From: CAIZGX01 sp046048875
GTDB lineage: Bacteria > Bacteroidota > Bacteroidia > Flavobacteriales_D > Sanyastnellaceae
Direction: 5' to 3'
NCBI GenBank assembly: GCA_046048875.1
Contig: JBJOFG010000002.1
Coordinates: 1-64,000, forward strand
Length of the DNA: 64,000 nucleotides
Shown: piece by piece, positions 8,370-16,969 of the stretch
How the letters are laid out: each line of letters begins with the position of its first letter
Position numbering within the stretch: the stretch's first letter is position 1
The notes under the pieces: generated by a model
What the model saw: only the letters and a program-made list of their open reading frames with translations
The model's database searches: none
Told to the model about the DNA's origin: nothing
Position numbers and translations under genes: made by a program

Positions 8370-9014
8370 ATGATGATGTTTAAATTAAAAAGTATTCTCT
8401 TCTTTGTCTCTTCTCTCGTTCCTCTGTTTACGTTTTCTCAAGTGCAACAAGGTAAAATTCTTTTGATGAATGGAAGTGTTGTTGAGAACACACTTTGGGA
8501 AGAGAAAGACGGAATGATTTACATCTACGACCAGAAAAAAAATCTATTCGGTAAGGAAAAAACACGCGCGATAGAGTTGAATAAAAGTGAAATTTACAGT
8601 GTTTCAAACGGAAGTAAAGAGCAGATTTTGTATTACCAAGATACGATGCTCGGCGACTATTACACACCCGAAGAAATGCGCGTTTATTTAGCCGGAGCAG
8701 GGGATGCTCGTAAGAACTTCAAAGCCAGACATGTTAGTGCCATTGGCTTTGCGGTTTGCACAGTGGCAGGCTATTTAGTTGGAGATGGATTGTTGATCTT
8801 GATTATCCCTCCTGTTACATACGCAGCTATGCAATATGTGGGAAAAATTAAAATCCGTGAGAAGTATATGTCCGACCCTAATTTCAAATACAACGACTTG
8901 TACGCAGAAGGATTTGAACCTCCCGCTAGATCGCGAAAAATGATTCGCGGTGCCCTGAGTGGGCTATTAGGATCGGCCACTGGAGTTGTTATTTATTTTA
9001 TAAAAAACCAATAA
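8370..9014 (+). CDS. Uncharacterised exported membrane protein
   Basis: 214 residues from ATG 8370 (three ATGs in a row). The longer frame begins at a TTG at 8349 inside the promoter box. A signal sequence or TM ends in LFTFSQ. A soluble part (GKILLMNGSVVENTLWEEKDGMIYIY) has the feel of a small beta-rich domain. Two further hydrophobic stretches follow (about residues 126-152 and 195-212). No family is recognised. The next gene starts 2 bases after its stop, so the two are probably co-transcribed. Confidence 0.7.
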   Translation: MMMFKLKSILFFVSSLVPLFTFSQVQQGKILLMNGSVVENTLWEEKDGMIYIYDQKKNLFGKEKTRAIELNKSEIYSVSNGSKEQILYYQDTMLGDYYTPEEMRVYLAGAGDARKNFKARHVSAIGFAVCTVAGYLVGDGLLILIIPPVTYAAMQYVGKIKIREKYMSDPNFKYNDLYAEGFEPPARSRKMIRGALSGLLGSATGVVIYFIKNQ

Positions 9015-9016
9015 GC

Positions 9017-9679
9017 GTGTTTATCGCACTGCTTCAAAGTTTGTGTCTCGGTGGCGCATCTTGGTTTCTCTTAAACACCGCAAATCCAAACTCCGCTTTC
9101 GAAAACGGACTTCTATCCATTGCGGTGTTCTACAGTTATTGGGTTTCTCAAAAACTTCATCAAGCCGCCTATTGGCTTCCACTACTCGTAATTGCAGGAA
9201 CTATTACTTTATCACCGAACGTTCATTCGGTATTAATGATTTTAGTTTCATTATTCACCGTTGGTTATTTCCTTCAACATAAAATTTCACTAAGAAATAT
9301 CCCCTTGTTGAAGAACCTAACGGTTGCTGCCTGTTGGTCTATTCTCATAGCTATTCCAGACACTCAGGAGATTTTTCTTTTAGGTGGAAGTGTATTTTTC
9401 ACAACGCTTGCGCTCTCACTTTGCATTGACTTTGTGCAGCGAAAAGAAGATGAAGGAAAGATTGAAACGGTTCCTCACTTGATAGGAAGTAACCTTACCC
9501 TTTTCTTTTCGTTGGTATTCGTTTTAGTCGGACACCTTTTCATGCCCACCTCGTTTTATGCAGGGATTTTCGCACTTGCTATACAGGCGGGACTAACTTA
9601 TTTCCCGAAGGAAAAACAAAGGGAAGCTCTTCGCGAACTTCCCTTCCTTGTCTATGCTATAGGAGTTTATTCGCTATAG
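9017..9679 (+). CDS. Degenerate UbiA-like polytopic membrane protein
   Basis: A 220-residue hydrophobic protein with about seven TM segments and a GTG start 2 bases after the previous stop. The segment ISLRNIPLLKNLTVAACW matches the loop before TM4 of UbiA-type prenyltransferases. CIDFVQRKEDEGKIETVPHLIG matches their second Asp motif and the GxxTxPxLxG that follows, but the middle aspartates are changed. The first NDxxD motif is absent. At 220 residues it is also shorter than the usual ~290. It may be a UbiA relative that no longer transfers prenyl groups. The family assignment is from memory of motifs and is moderate. Its end overlaps hemL by 13 bases tail to tail. Confidence 0.55.
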   Translation: MFIALLQSLCLGGASWFLLNTANPNSAFENGLLSIAVFYSYWVSQKLHQAAYWLPLLVIAGTITLSPNVHSVLMILVSLFTVGYFLQHKISLRNIPLLKNLTVAACWSILIAIPDTQEIFLLGGSVFFTTLALSLCIDFVQRKEDEGKIETVPHLIGSNLTLFFSLVFVLVGHLFMPTSFYAGIFALAIQAGLTYFPKEKQREALRELPFLVYAIGVYSL

Positions 9680-10962
9680 ACGTAGTCTAAGGCATCACAG
9701 AAATCTACAATTGCCTTCTCGATATCCTCGTCTGAATGCGCCGCTGAAACAAATCCAACTTCGTATCCACTTGGCCCAAGATAAATACCACGGTCCAACA
9801 AGAATCTATGGAACGGCGCAAACAATTGTCCACTGTTCTCCGGGATTTCATCCATACGTCGAATCGCTTTTTCTTTCGAAAATGAAACCCAGAAAATGCT
9901 TCCCATATTGAACATTCTGAAGATGTAATTCTTTTGATCGGCATGGGCTTGAATAGCAGAAACCAATCTGTTTGTCTTTCGTTCCAACGCTTCGTAGAAA
10001 CCTGGCTTCGCTAATTCTTTCAATTGCGCCAAACCGGCTGCCATAGCAACTGGATTTCCAGAAAGCGTTCCGGCTTGATAAACTGGACCGTCGGGAGCAA
10101 TTTGCGACATAATCTCTGCACTTGCACCGTAGGCACCAACAGGCATTCCACCACCAATGATTTTTCCGAAAGCCAGCACATCAGGTTGAATACCGTAGTA
10201 TCCTGAAGCACCCTCGAACCCTAAACGAAACCCACTAATCACTTCATCGAAAAGCAACACAATGCCTTCTCGTGTGCAGACTTCACGTAAATGTTTCAAA
10301 AAGACGCCATCTTGAATAAGCAAACCGTTATTGGCTGGAACCGGTTCAATGGCAACTACCGCGATTTGACCGCGATAAATTTGAATGGCCGCATCGAACG
10401 CTTCAATATCATTCAACGGAACAACAATGGTTTCATTCACATATCCCTGAGGAATCCCTGCACTGCTCGAAGTTCCAAGTGTTGCCAATCCGCTACCTGC
10501 CTTTACTAAAAGTGCATCAACGTGTCCGTGATAACATCCTTCGAACTTCAAAACTTTATCTCTGCCGGTGTAACCTCGTGCCAAGCGAATAGCACTCATA
10601 GCGGCTTCTGTTCCGCTGCTCACAAATCTAATTTTCTCGAGGTACTTATGATGTTGCAATATGAAAGAGGCCAATTCATTCTCCTCTCTGGTTGGAGCTC
10701 CGAAACTAGCCCCTTTTGCTGCGGTGGTGCATATAGCTTCAGTTACCGCGTCATGCGCGTGTCCGAGAATGAGCGGTCCCCATGAACAGCAAAAATCAAT
10801 AAACTCGTTCCCGTCAGCATCCCAAACACGCGAACCTTTTCCTCGCTCAAAAAACAATGGGTTCCCTCCAACCGACTTAAACGCACGCACCGGAGAATTA
10901 ACACCACCAGGAAAATAATTCTTTGCCTCTACAAAAAGGGCTTCGCTGTTACTCTGTTTCAT
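9667..10962 (-). CDS. hemL: Glutamate-1-semialdehyde 2,1-aminomutase
   Basis: A 431-residue PLP enzyme that converts glutamate-1-semialdehyde to 5-aminolevulinate, the committed step of C5-route heme synthesis. PLP lysine Lys267 sits in AFGKIIGGGMPVGAYG. FPGGVNSPVRAF at the N terminus and SSGTEAAMSAIRLARG are diagnostic of HemL. Full length. hemD lies at the right end of the window, but the two are not in one operon. The ATG starts 4 nt after a perfect -7 box, so the message is probably leaderless. Confidence 0.97.
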   Translation of the reverse strand: MKQSNSEALFVEAKNYFPGGVNSPVRAFKSVGGNPLFFERGKGSRVWDADGNEFIDFCCSWGPLILGHAHDAVTEAICTTAAKGASFGAPTREENELASFILQHHKYLEKIRFVSSGTEAAMSAIRLARGYTGRDKVLKFEGCYHGHVDALLVKAGSGLATLGTSSSAGIPQGYVNETIVVPLNDIEAFDAAIQIYRGQIAVVAIEPVPANNGLLIQDGVFLKHLREVCTREGIVLLFDEVISGFRLGFEGASGYYGIQPDVLAFGKIIGGGMPVGAYGASAEIMSQIAPDGPVYQAGTLSGNPVAMAAGLAQLKELAKPGFYEALERKTNRLVSAIQAHADQKNYIFRMFNMGSIFWVSFSKEKAIRRMDEIPENSGQLFAPFHRFLLDRGIYLGPSGYEVGFVSAAHSDEDIEKAIVDFCDALDYVYSE

Positions 10963-10966
10963 GGTG

Positions 10967-10994
10967 CAAACTTACACTCGAACGAGAAAAACAA
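10967..10994 (-). promoter_or_regulatory. Promoter of hemL
   Basis: The minus strand has TTG (10994-10992), a 17-nt spacer, then TAAGTTTG (10974-10967), 4 nt before the hemL ATG. A plus-strand TACTTTCG at 10997-11004 could serve the divergent CotH-fusion gene. Confidence 0.65.
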
Positions 10995-11022
10995 CGTACT
11001 TTCGCATCCCACATTTTTCAAC

Positions 11023-14000
11023 TTGAAATACAGTCTCACACTTCTGCTGTTTTTGATTGCTTCCTTGGCCGTAGCGATTGACTTTCCTATTGAGTCTATT
11101 CAAAAACTAAAAAAATATGACATTAGCACTTCGCCAGAATGCGGTGTCTATGCGAATAGCATTGCGGTTTCATTTGAAAACAAATCAACTTTCAACATTC
11201 TGTTCAAACTTGGAACATCTGATTCCACTGCTTTTCAACGCTACAAGGGGCCCATTCAAATTTCACAAAACACTTACATTCAAGTTCGGCTTGAAGGTTC
11301 GGGAGCTCCCAACACGGTATTTATCGGAACATTTATCGTAGGTAGAAATCATACGCTTCCAGTTATTTGTTTGAAGGTTAATCCAAAAGAGTTCTTTCCT
11401 CCAACTGGTATCTACGACGGAAAGCTAATTGTGAAAGGTGGAAATGCAAACGGCACGCCTGGTAGTGGAAACCAGTTCATTGGAAACTCATGGAAGAAGA
11501 CTCCTATTCCTTGCTTCGCTCAATTTTTCTACAACAACAAATTGGTTGAGGCAACGGCATGTCATGTAAAAACATTTGGCGGATGGACACTTGGCCTTTC
11601 TGAAAAATCACTTCACTTGTACACCGACACTTTGGTTGGAAAGAAAGAATTCGAATACAAGTTTTTCAAGAACAAACCCTACAACGAATTCGAACATTTA
11701 GTGCTTCGAACAAGCGGAAGCGATCAGAATTTCACCCGCTTCAAAGACATTAGCATATCAAGCTTTGCTGCTGAACTTATGGTCGACTTCATGGACTATC
11801 AGCCTGTGATTTTATATGTGAATGACAATTACTTCGGCATTGTTAATCTTCGAGAAAAAATAAATAAAGAATACCTCGGTTACAATCACAACGCTTCCAA
11901 AGATTTCACGCAACTCTTGGAACAAGAGGGAGGAAACTCAAAAGACTATCAATCGTTGAAGGCCTTTGCTGCCGAGCATTATTCGGATACAAACTTTCCT
12001 GAAGAGATTCAAAAGCTCATGGACCTTGAAGACTATTTCAATTATAGTTTTCTTGAAATCTATATTGCGAACGTCGACTCTCGTGGAAACATTCGCTACT
12101 GGAAGGATTCCACTTCGGACAACAGATGGCGATGGATATACTACGACGGTGATTTGGGATGCGCGGGAAATTTCCATCGACAGAATTTCTTGAAAGAGAG
12201 AATCAGTCCCGTTCAAACTGATTGGTACAATCCAACATGGACTACCCATCTGCTTCGCTATACCACTCTGAACCCTGAACTACGCAACCGCTTTGTTCAA
12301 CAGACTTGTTTGCTCATGAGCACAATACTGCACAAAGACTCTGTTGTTCACCGCATTGATCAATTTGCAAATTACATTTCTCCTGAGATTCCTTACCACG
12401 TGAATCGTTTTCCAATAACACAAAAAGAAACGGAAAAAGGGTGGCGCAATCACGTGAGCAACTACAGAAAGTTTTGGGAGATTCGTCCTGTTTCCATGTT
12501 TCGACATGTGAAAGAAGCCTATGGATTGGGTGACTCCGTTCATCTTACGCTCACAACAAATATTCCGAACGAGAAATTATTGATTATCAACGAATCGAAA
12601 TTACATTTCAATAAAGTTGAAGGAGATTTCTTTGCAAACATTCCTTTGCCACTGGCGGTGCCCGAACATTCGTTCCCTTATATTTTCGAGCAATGGAGCG
12701 ATGGAATTAAAGAAAAGAGCCGTGTTTTAGATTGCTCAACTTCTTCAGCAATTGAGGCGCAATTCGCTCATGCTCCTGTTTCAGAATTGAAAAACAAATT
12801 ACACATCCGAAGATTCGGAAGTGAAATGAAAGCGAAAAATCCAATGAAGTGGATGGAGATCGTTAATCAAAGCGACGAGCCTATTGACATCAGCGGCATT
12901 ATTCTTTATGATTCTCCGAATGGCATTGTTGACACGCTTTTTACGCATGGAACAGGACAACAAATTCCTCCGCTGAGTTCAGCCATTTTTGTAAGTCCTT
13001 TGCATACCAACGAAATTGGACATAGACTTCAACTTCCCGAAGGAACAAACATCTATCCTCTTGAATTTCCGGTTGGATTTCAAACCAAACATTCCTTCTA
13101 CCTTGGTGATAAGGAGAATTCGGTTATTGACAGCATGCTTGTTCAATTTCCAGACTCTATTTTCACTCATGGAAAGCATTTCGTTTGTTTCTTTGATGAA
13201 AATGGAAATATTGCATACGACAGAGTAACACAAAAAACTGTGTTCGACTGGTCCGTAAAAGAAGTAAAATCAACGAATGCCATGATGAGTAATTTGAGTG
13301 AACTGCCTTTGTGGATTTATTTGAGTAATGGAATTGCTTTGTTGCTTTACGTGTTCTTAGCAGTATTCAAAAAAATAAAATGGCGCGATGCTATTCGCTA
13401 TTTCGCATTCACTGCACTTGCAATTGGATTGCTGTATTGGGCTTACAAAGGAGTTTCGATTCAAGACATCGTTGGGCAAATTTTGAATACGCATTGGATT
13501 TGGATTGTTGCAGCATTGGTGATTGAATACGTCTCTGTTATTTTCAGAGGAATCCGTTGGAATCAATTGTTGAAGCCTCTCGGACACAAAGCAAATACAT
13601 GGAACGCCATTCACGCCGTTGCATTCGGATACTGTATGAACGACCTAGTTCCGCGAAGCGGCGAAGTGGCTAGATGCACACTGCTTTTCAAATCAGATAA
13701 AATTCCAGTTTCCACGCTTGTTGGAACCGTCATCGTTGAACGTGTCATCGACATGGTTATGTTCGGACTCCTTCTCCTTTGGGGGATTTTACTCTTGCCT
13801 TCCACTCTATCTTCATTGATGAATGAAACGAAAAGTCCAGGCTTTACCATGGAATTGGGCGTAGTCCTTCTGGTTCTTGCTGTGATTGGCATTCTTGTTC
13901 TTCGATATATTTTGAAGAACACCTTTAAAAACAAGTTCATTGAAAAATTCGCTGAATTTATTCGTGGAACATGGAGAGCATTTTTAAGTGTTGGAAAAAT

Positions 14001-14379
14001 TGAAGGGAAATTCAAATTCATTTTTTTAACAGTTGGCATTTGGGGAGCATGGCTGTTGATGACTTGGTTCAACTTGTTGGCTGTGCCAGGTTGTGAGCAC
14101 ATGGGATTGAATGAATCGGTTTTCCTAATGATTTGTGCCAGTTTAGCCATGCTCGCTCCTACGCCTGGAGGATTGGGCGCCTTTCATTCAATCACCATAA
14201 TTGGTTTTATCGTTCTGGGTTATGCCGATGAAAACAATGCTACCACATCGCTTCTCGGATTAACATTCGCAACGGTGTCCTGGTCAACAAGAACCATTAT
14301 GGAAATTGTATCCGGATTTATTGGCTTTCTCATTGTATCATACAGAATCAAATATGGAAAAACTGCTTCAGCAAATTAA
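11023..14379 (+). CDS. CotH-kinase / lamin-tail / LPG-synthase-TM fusion protein
   Basis: One uninterrupted frame of 1118 residues. It starts at TTG 11023, chosen because the signal peptide (YSLTLLLFLIASLAVA) begins there and the next Met is far inside. Regions in order: a chitobiase-C-like beta domain (about 35-115); a CotH kinase-like domain (about 125-500, with LRTSGSD near 225, NLREKINKEYLG near 275, and WRWIYYDGDLG near 370-380); a short beta domain; a lamin-tail-like domain (about 590-755, WMEIVNQSDEPIDISGI); then from about 760 a polytopic domain of the LPG_synthase_TM/UPF0104 family (RGIRWNQLLKPLG, NDLVPRSGEVAR, TPGGLGAFHS). Secreted Bacteroidota CotH proteins usually end in a sorting domain; here a transporter- or flippase-like membrane domain replaces it. 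The ectodomain would be periplasmic and anchored in the inner membrane. The next gene overlaps by 26 bases. Confidence 0.85.
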   Translation: MKYSLTLLLFLIASLAVAIDFPIESIQKLKKYDISTSPECGVYANSIAVSFENKSTFNILFKLGTSDSTAFQRYKGPIQISQNTYIQVRLEGSGAPNTVFIGTFIVGRNHTLPVICLKVNPKEFFPPTGIYDGKLIVKGGNANGTPGSGNQFIGNSWKKTPIPCFAQFFYNNKLVEATACHVKTFGGWTLGLSEKSLHLYTDTLVGKKEFEYKFFKNKPYNEFEHLVLRTSGSDQNFTRFKDISISSFAAELMVDFMDYQPVILYVNDNYFGIVNLREKINKEYLGYNHNASKDFTQLLEQEGGNSKDYQSLKAFAAEHYSDTNFPEEIQKLMDLEDYFNYSFLEIYIANVDSRGNIRYWKDSTSDNRWRWIYYDGDLGCAGNFHRQNFLKERISPVQTDWYNPTWTTHLLRYTTLNPELRNRFVQQTCLLMSTILHKDSVVHRIDQFANYISPEIPYHVNRFPITQKETEKGWRNHVSNYRKFWEIRPVSMFRHVKEAYGLGDSVHLTLTTNIPNEKLLIINESKLHFNKVEGDFFANIPLPLAVPEHSFPYIFEQWSDGIKEKSRVLDCSTSSAIEAQFAHAPVSELKNKLHIRRFGSEMKAKNPMKWMEIVNQSDEPIDISGIILYDSPNGIVDTLFTHGTGQQIPPLSSAIFVSPLHTNEIGHRLQLPEGTNIYPLEFPVGFQTKHSFYLGDKENSVIDSMLVQFPDSIFTHGKHFVCFFDENGNIAYDRVTQKTVFDWSVKEVKSTNAMMSNLSELPLWIYLSNGIALLLYVFLAVFKKIKWRDAIRYFAFTALAIGLLYWAYKGVSIQDIVGQILNTHWIWIVAALVIEYVSVIFRGIRWNQLLKPLGHKANTWNAIHAVAFGYCMNDLVPRSGEVARCTLLFKSDKIPVSTLVGTVIVERVIDMVMFGLLLLWGILLLPSTLSSLMNETKSPGFTMELGVVLLVLAVIGILVLRYILKNTFKNKFIEKFAEFIRGTWRAFLSVGKIEGKFKFIFLTVGIWGAWLLMTWFNLLAVPGCEHMGLNESVFLMICASLAMLAPTPGGLGAFHSITIIGFIVLGYADENNATTSLLGLTFATVSWSTRTIMEIVSGFIGFLIVSYRIKYGKTASAN

Positions 14380-14824
14380 AGCTTGGCGCGAAGCCGAACA
14401 AACCATTGTATTTACCAATGGTGTTTTCGATATTTTACATGTTGGTCATGTTACCTATTTGGAACAAGCCGCTGCACTTGGAGATAAACTTATTGTTGGC
14501 GTGAATAGTGACGTTTCTGTGAGAAACTTAAACAAAGGTCCTGAACGTCCGATTAATCCCGAATGGGCCCGCGTTCGTGTTTTAGAGGCATTGCGCTGTG
14601 TAGATGCAGCTATCGTTTTTACCGATCACACTCCACTAGATTTGATCTTAGCTATTCAACCCAATACCTTGGTGAAAGGGGGTGACTACAATCCAGAGGA
14701 AACCGATGAATCGAACAAGACGTATATGGTTGGATCGAAAGAAGTAAAAGCAGCAGGTGGAAAAGCAGTTGCTATTCCGTTGGTTGAAGGATTTTCGACG
14801 ACCAACATTCTGAGTAAACGATAA
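14354..14824 (+). CDS. rfaE2: RfaE2/HldE-C-type D-glycero-beta-D-manno-heptose 1-phosphate adenylyltransferase
   Basis: 156 residues from ATG 14354. The cytidylyltransferase-like fold shows the HxGH motif in NGVFDILHVGHVTYLEQA and the C-terminal signature GFSTTNILSK. This corresponds to the C-terminal half of HldE, which makes ADP-heptose for the LPS core. The kinase half is not in this window. A longer open frame from 14306 would overlap the upstream gene by 74 bases and has no family support. The real start still overlaps the CotH-fusion gene by 26 bases, so translation is likely coupled. That hints that the membrane fusion also serves the envelope. A related glycerol-phosphate or other sugar-phosphate nucleotidyltransferase is the main alternative. 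Confidence 0.88.
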   Translation: MEKLLQQIKAWREAEQTIVFTNGVFDILHVGHVTYLEQAAALGDKLIVGVNSDVSVRNLNKGPERPINPEWARVRVLEALRCVDAAIVFTDHTPLDLILAIQPNTLVKGGDYNPEETDESNKTYMVGSKEVKAAGGKAVAIPLVEGFSTTNILSKR

Positions 14825-14839
14825 GAAGATTTCAAACAA

Positions 14840-14867
14840 AAAAAGGCGATCAAACGATCACCTTTTT
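14840..14867. terminator. Bidirectional intrinsic terminator
   Basis: Arms 14840-14851 and 14856-14867 pair at 11 of 12 positions around a 4-nt loop, with A-rich left and T-rich right flanks. It lies in the 60-bp gap between convergent rfaE2 and the M43 protease gene and can serve both. Confidence 0.8.
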
Positions 14868-14884
14868 CATTTCAATGAAGAATT

Positions 14885-16804
14885 TTATTCTTTAATAATC
14901 GCTTTCGAAACACGATCTGTTTCGTTTTGAATTAAGAAATGGTAGTAGCCATTTGAAAGATTCAATCCGTTCAATTCAATCACGTTGTTACCTGAAATGG
15001 CTGGATACGTCGTTTCGTAAACCACTTTACCCATCGCATCGAATAAATACACTGTCAAATACTCTTCCTTCGAAGAATAGAATTGAGCAGTTAATTGACT
15101 TGAGAATGGATTCGGATATACATTCAAATTCGCCAAGGTAGCTTGCGCAGGAATTTCTGCATCTTCGAAGGCCAAAGCATCTTCTCCACTTTCTCTGACG
15201 AAAGTTGAAGCACTGATGTTAGCGCGAAGGGTATAACAATATGAATTGTTAAATGCACCACTTACATTAAACACTCTCACCTTATAGCTACCGACAACAG
15301 TTGTATTGTATACAATGACCTCATTAGCTGTTCCCGCATTTGTTGAACTTAACAACAACGCTCCGGTTGGCGAATAAAGCGAGACACTGTAATTCGCAGG
15401 CAGTGTAGTAAGTTCAATCTTGATATTTTTGTTGGTAGATGTATTCGAAAATTTGAACCAGTCTTGATCTGTTGAGCTAGAAATCTTCGCTAAAATATTT
15501 GTATTAACAGCAATTGATTTCGCCTTGCTTGAAGAGTTATTATTCTCATAAGAATCTGTGCATGTTGGATACAAAGACAACGTTGTGAAGCTAGAAGCTG
15601 CGGAATAGTTTCCTGTTCCTGCTGGGCATGTCGCATTCACTTGATAGTTGTACGTTACCAATGATCCTAATCCCGTCAAACTATAAGAAGTAGTCGTCAA
15701 ACCTGAAACAGTTGTCCAAGTAGTTGCTGTCGATAATTTATACTGCAACGTGTACGAAGTTGCGCCAGATACCGCCGCCCAAGAAACAGTCGCAGATGTC
15801 GTGGTAACTGAACTTGATGTTAATCCCGAAGGAACGCCACACAATACAGGTGCGGGAGTGCCGCAACCGTTTGAACTTAACAAGCTCGTTCTCGCCCCGC
15901 CTGTTGCAAACAATGCTTGCATACGTGCAGTCTGACCTGCAGAGAACATATACATGCATGCGTCGTCTGTGTAATCCATGTAGTTCATGGTCATTTCAAC
16001 AGGAGTTCCAGTACAAGTGCTCAAGTGAGGATACGTTGGACAACCGTAATTCGCAGTGTTGTGTGTTGGCGTGTCTGCCACTTGGTCTGTTCCGCAAGTA
16101 GCATCACCCCAAATGTGGCGAAGGTTTAACCAGTGACCAACTTCATGCGTTGCAGTTCTTCCCAAATTGAAAGGGGCTGTAGATGTTCCAATCGTACCAA
16201 AATATTGATAATCGATAACCACGCCATCCGTAGATGCAGAACCTCCTGGGAACTGTGCATATCCTAAGATTCCTCCGCTGATGTCACACACCCATATATT
16301 CAAATACTTCGATGCATCCCAAGCAGACTTTCCGCCCGTTGCATTGTTTTTCATAGCATCGTTTGTACTAAAAGCTGTCGTTGAAGTAAACGTTCGTGTT
16401 ATTCCTGTTGTTGCAGCACCCGTTGGATCAACGGTTGCCAAACAGAACTGAATGTCTGTGTTTGAAGCTGTAAAGATCGAAGGTGTGTTGGCTGCGTCTG
16501 CGTTCATTTTCGCGAAATCCTTGTTCAACACATCGATTTGTGTCAAAATTTGCGCGTCAGAAATATTCTCGGTTGTTGTATTGTACACCACGTGCACAAC
16601 CACTGGAATGGTGACCATCGCGCGATCTTCACCGTTGTAATGCGCTAAAAACTCATTAGTGAAATTTTCAATTTCTTGTTGGTTCAATTCATAAGAAGGG
16701 TTTTCTTGAATTGCTCTTTCGTAATGCTCCATGGTTCCGCAGTTGCGCTGAGCTGCAGCGAAAAGTGGAAACAAAACAGCTAAAAGGAATAAGGCTTTTT
16801 TCAT
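14885..16804 (-). CDS. Secreted M43-family zinc metalloprotease with type IX sorting domain
   Basis: A 639-residue exported protein. Signal peptide residues 1-19 (AAAQ). A pappalysin-like M43 catalytic domain covers about 60-315. It has the zinc site HEVGHWLNLRH (His220, His224, His230, Glu221) and a Met-turn in MNYMDYTDDACMYMFS. A fibronectin type III domain follows at about 318-405, then a pre-peptidase C-terminal (PPC) domain at about 410-540. The last 80 residues are a type IX secretion sorting domain (NVYPNPFSSQLT near 562, ending NGYYHFLIQNETDRVSKAIIKE-like). It should be secreted across the outer membrane and be attached or released there. The substrate is unknown. Promoter box TATATTTG lies 23 nt before the ATG. 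Confidence 0.93.
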   Translation of the reverse strand: MKKALFLLAVLFPLFAAAQRNCGTMEHYERAIQENPSYELNQQEIENFTNEFLAHYNGEDRAMVTIPVVVHVVYNTTTENISDAQILTQIDVLNKDFAKMNADAANTPSIFTASNTDIQFCLATVDPTGAATTGITRTFTSTTAFSTNDAMKNNATGGKSAWDASKYLNIWVCDISGGILGYAQFPGGSASTDGVVIDYQYFGTIGTSTAPFNLGRTATHEVGHWLNLRHIWGDATCGTDQVADTPTHNTANYGCPTYPHLSTCTGTPVEMTMNYMDYTDDACMYMFSAGQTARMQALFATGGARTSLLSSNGCGTPAPVLCGVPSGLTSSSVTTTSATVSWAAVSGATSYTLQYKLSTATTWTTVSGLTTTSYSLTGLGSLVTYNYQVNATCPAGTGNYSAASSFTTLSLYPTCTDSYENNNSSSKAKSIAVNTNILAKISSSTDQDWFKFSNTSTNKNIKIELTTLPANYSVSLYSPTGALLLSSTNAGTANEVIVYNTTVVGSYKVRVFNVSGAFNNSYCYTLRANISASTFVRESGEDALAFEDAEIPAQATLANLNVYPNPFSSQLTAQFYSSKEEYLTVYLFDAMGKVVYETTYPAISGNNVIELNGLNLSNGYYHFLIQNETDRVSKAIIKE

Positions 16805-16827
16805 TTTCGAAAATTAAGATTTGGTTA

Positions 16828-16835
16828 CAAATATA
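16828..16835 (-). promoter_or_regulatory. -7 box of the M43 protease gene
   Basis: The minus strand reads TATATTTG, a perfect TAnnTTTG match, 23 nt before the ATG at 16804. Confidence 0.5.
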
Positions 16836-16931
16836 TTGTGACCCGAAGAAAGTTTTATTTCGAAACTGTTAATTCGATAAAACAGGACCAACTGATGTAA
16901 CCTTTTTCAAAGAGTAGGATTAGAAAGCGGA

Positions 16932-16939
16932 TACATTTG
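16932..16939 (+). promoter_or_regulatory. -7 box of the 16970 lipoprotein gene
   Basis: TACATTTG matches TAnnTTTG and ends 30 nt before the ATG at 16970. Confidence 0.5.
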
Positions 16940-16969
16940 CGAATATTGTTTTTTCACACCTAACTAAAA

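Noticed and set aside
13611..14150. 179-residue open frame antisense to the CotH-fusion gene
   Set aside because: It runs opposite the conserved membrane domain, with no family features and no promoter.
14306..14353. Longer N terminus for the heptose nucleotidyltransferase
   Set aside because: It lies inside the CotH-fusion gene and has no family match; ATG 14354 fits HldE-C proteins.
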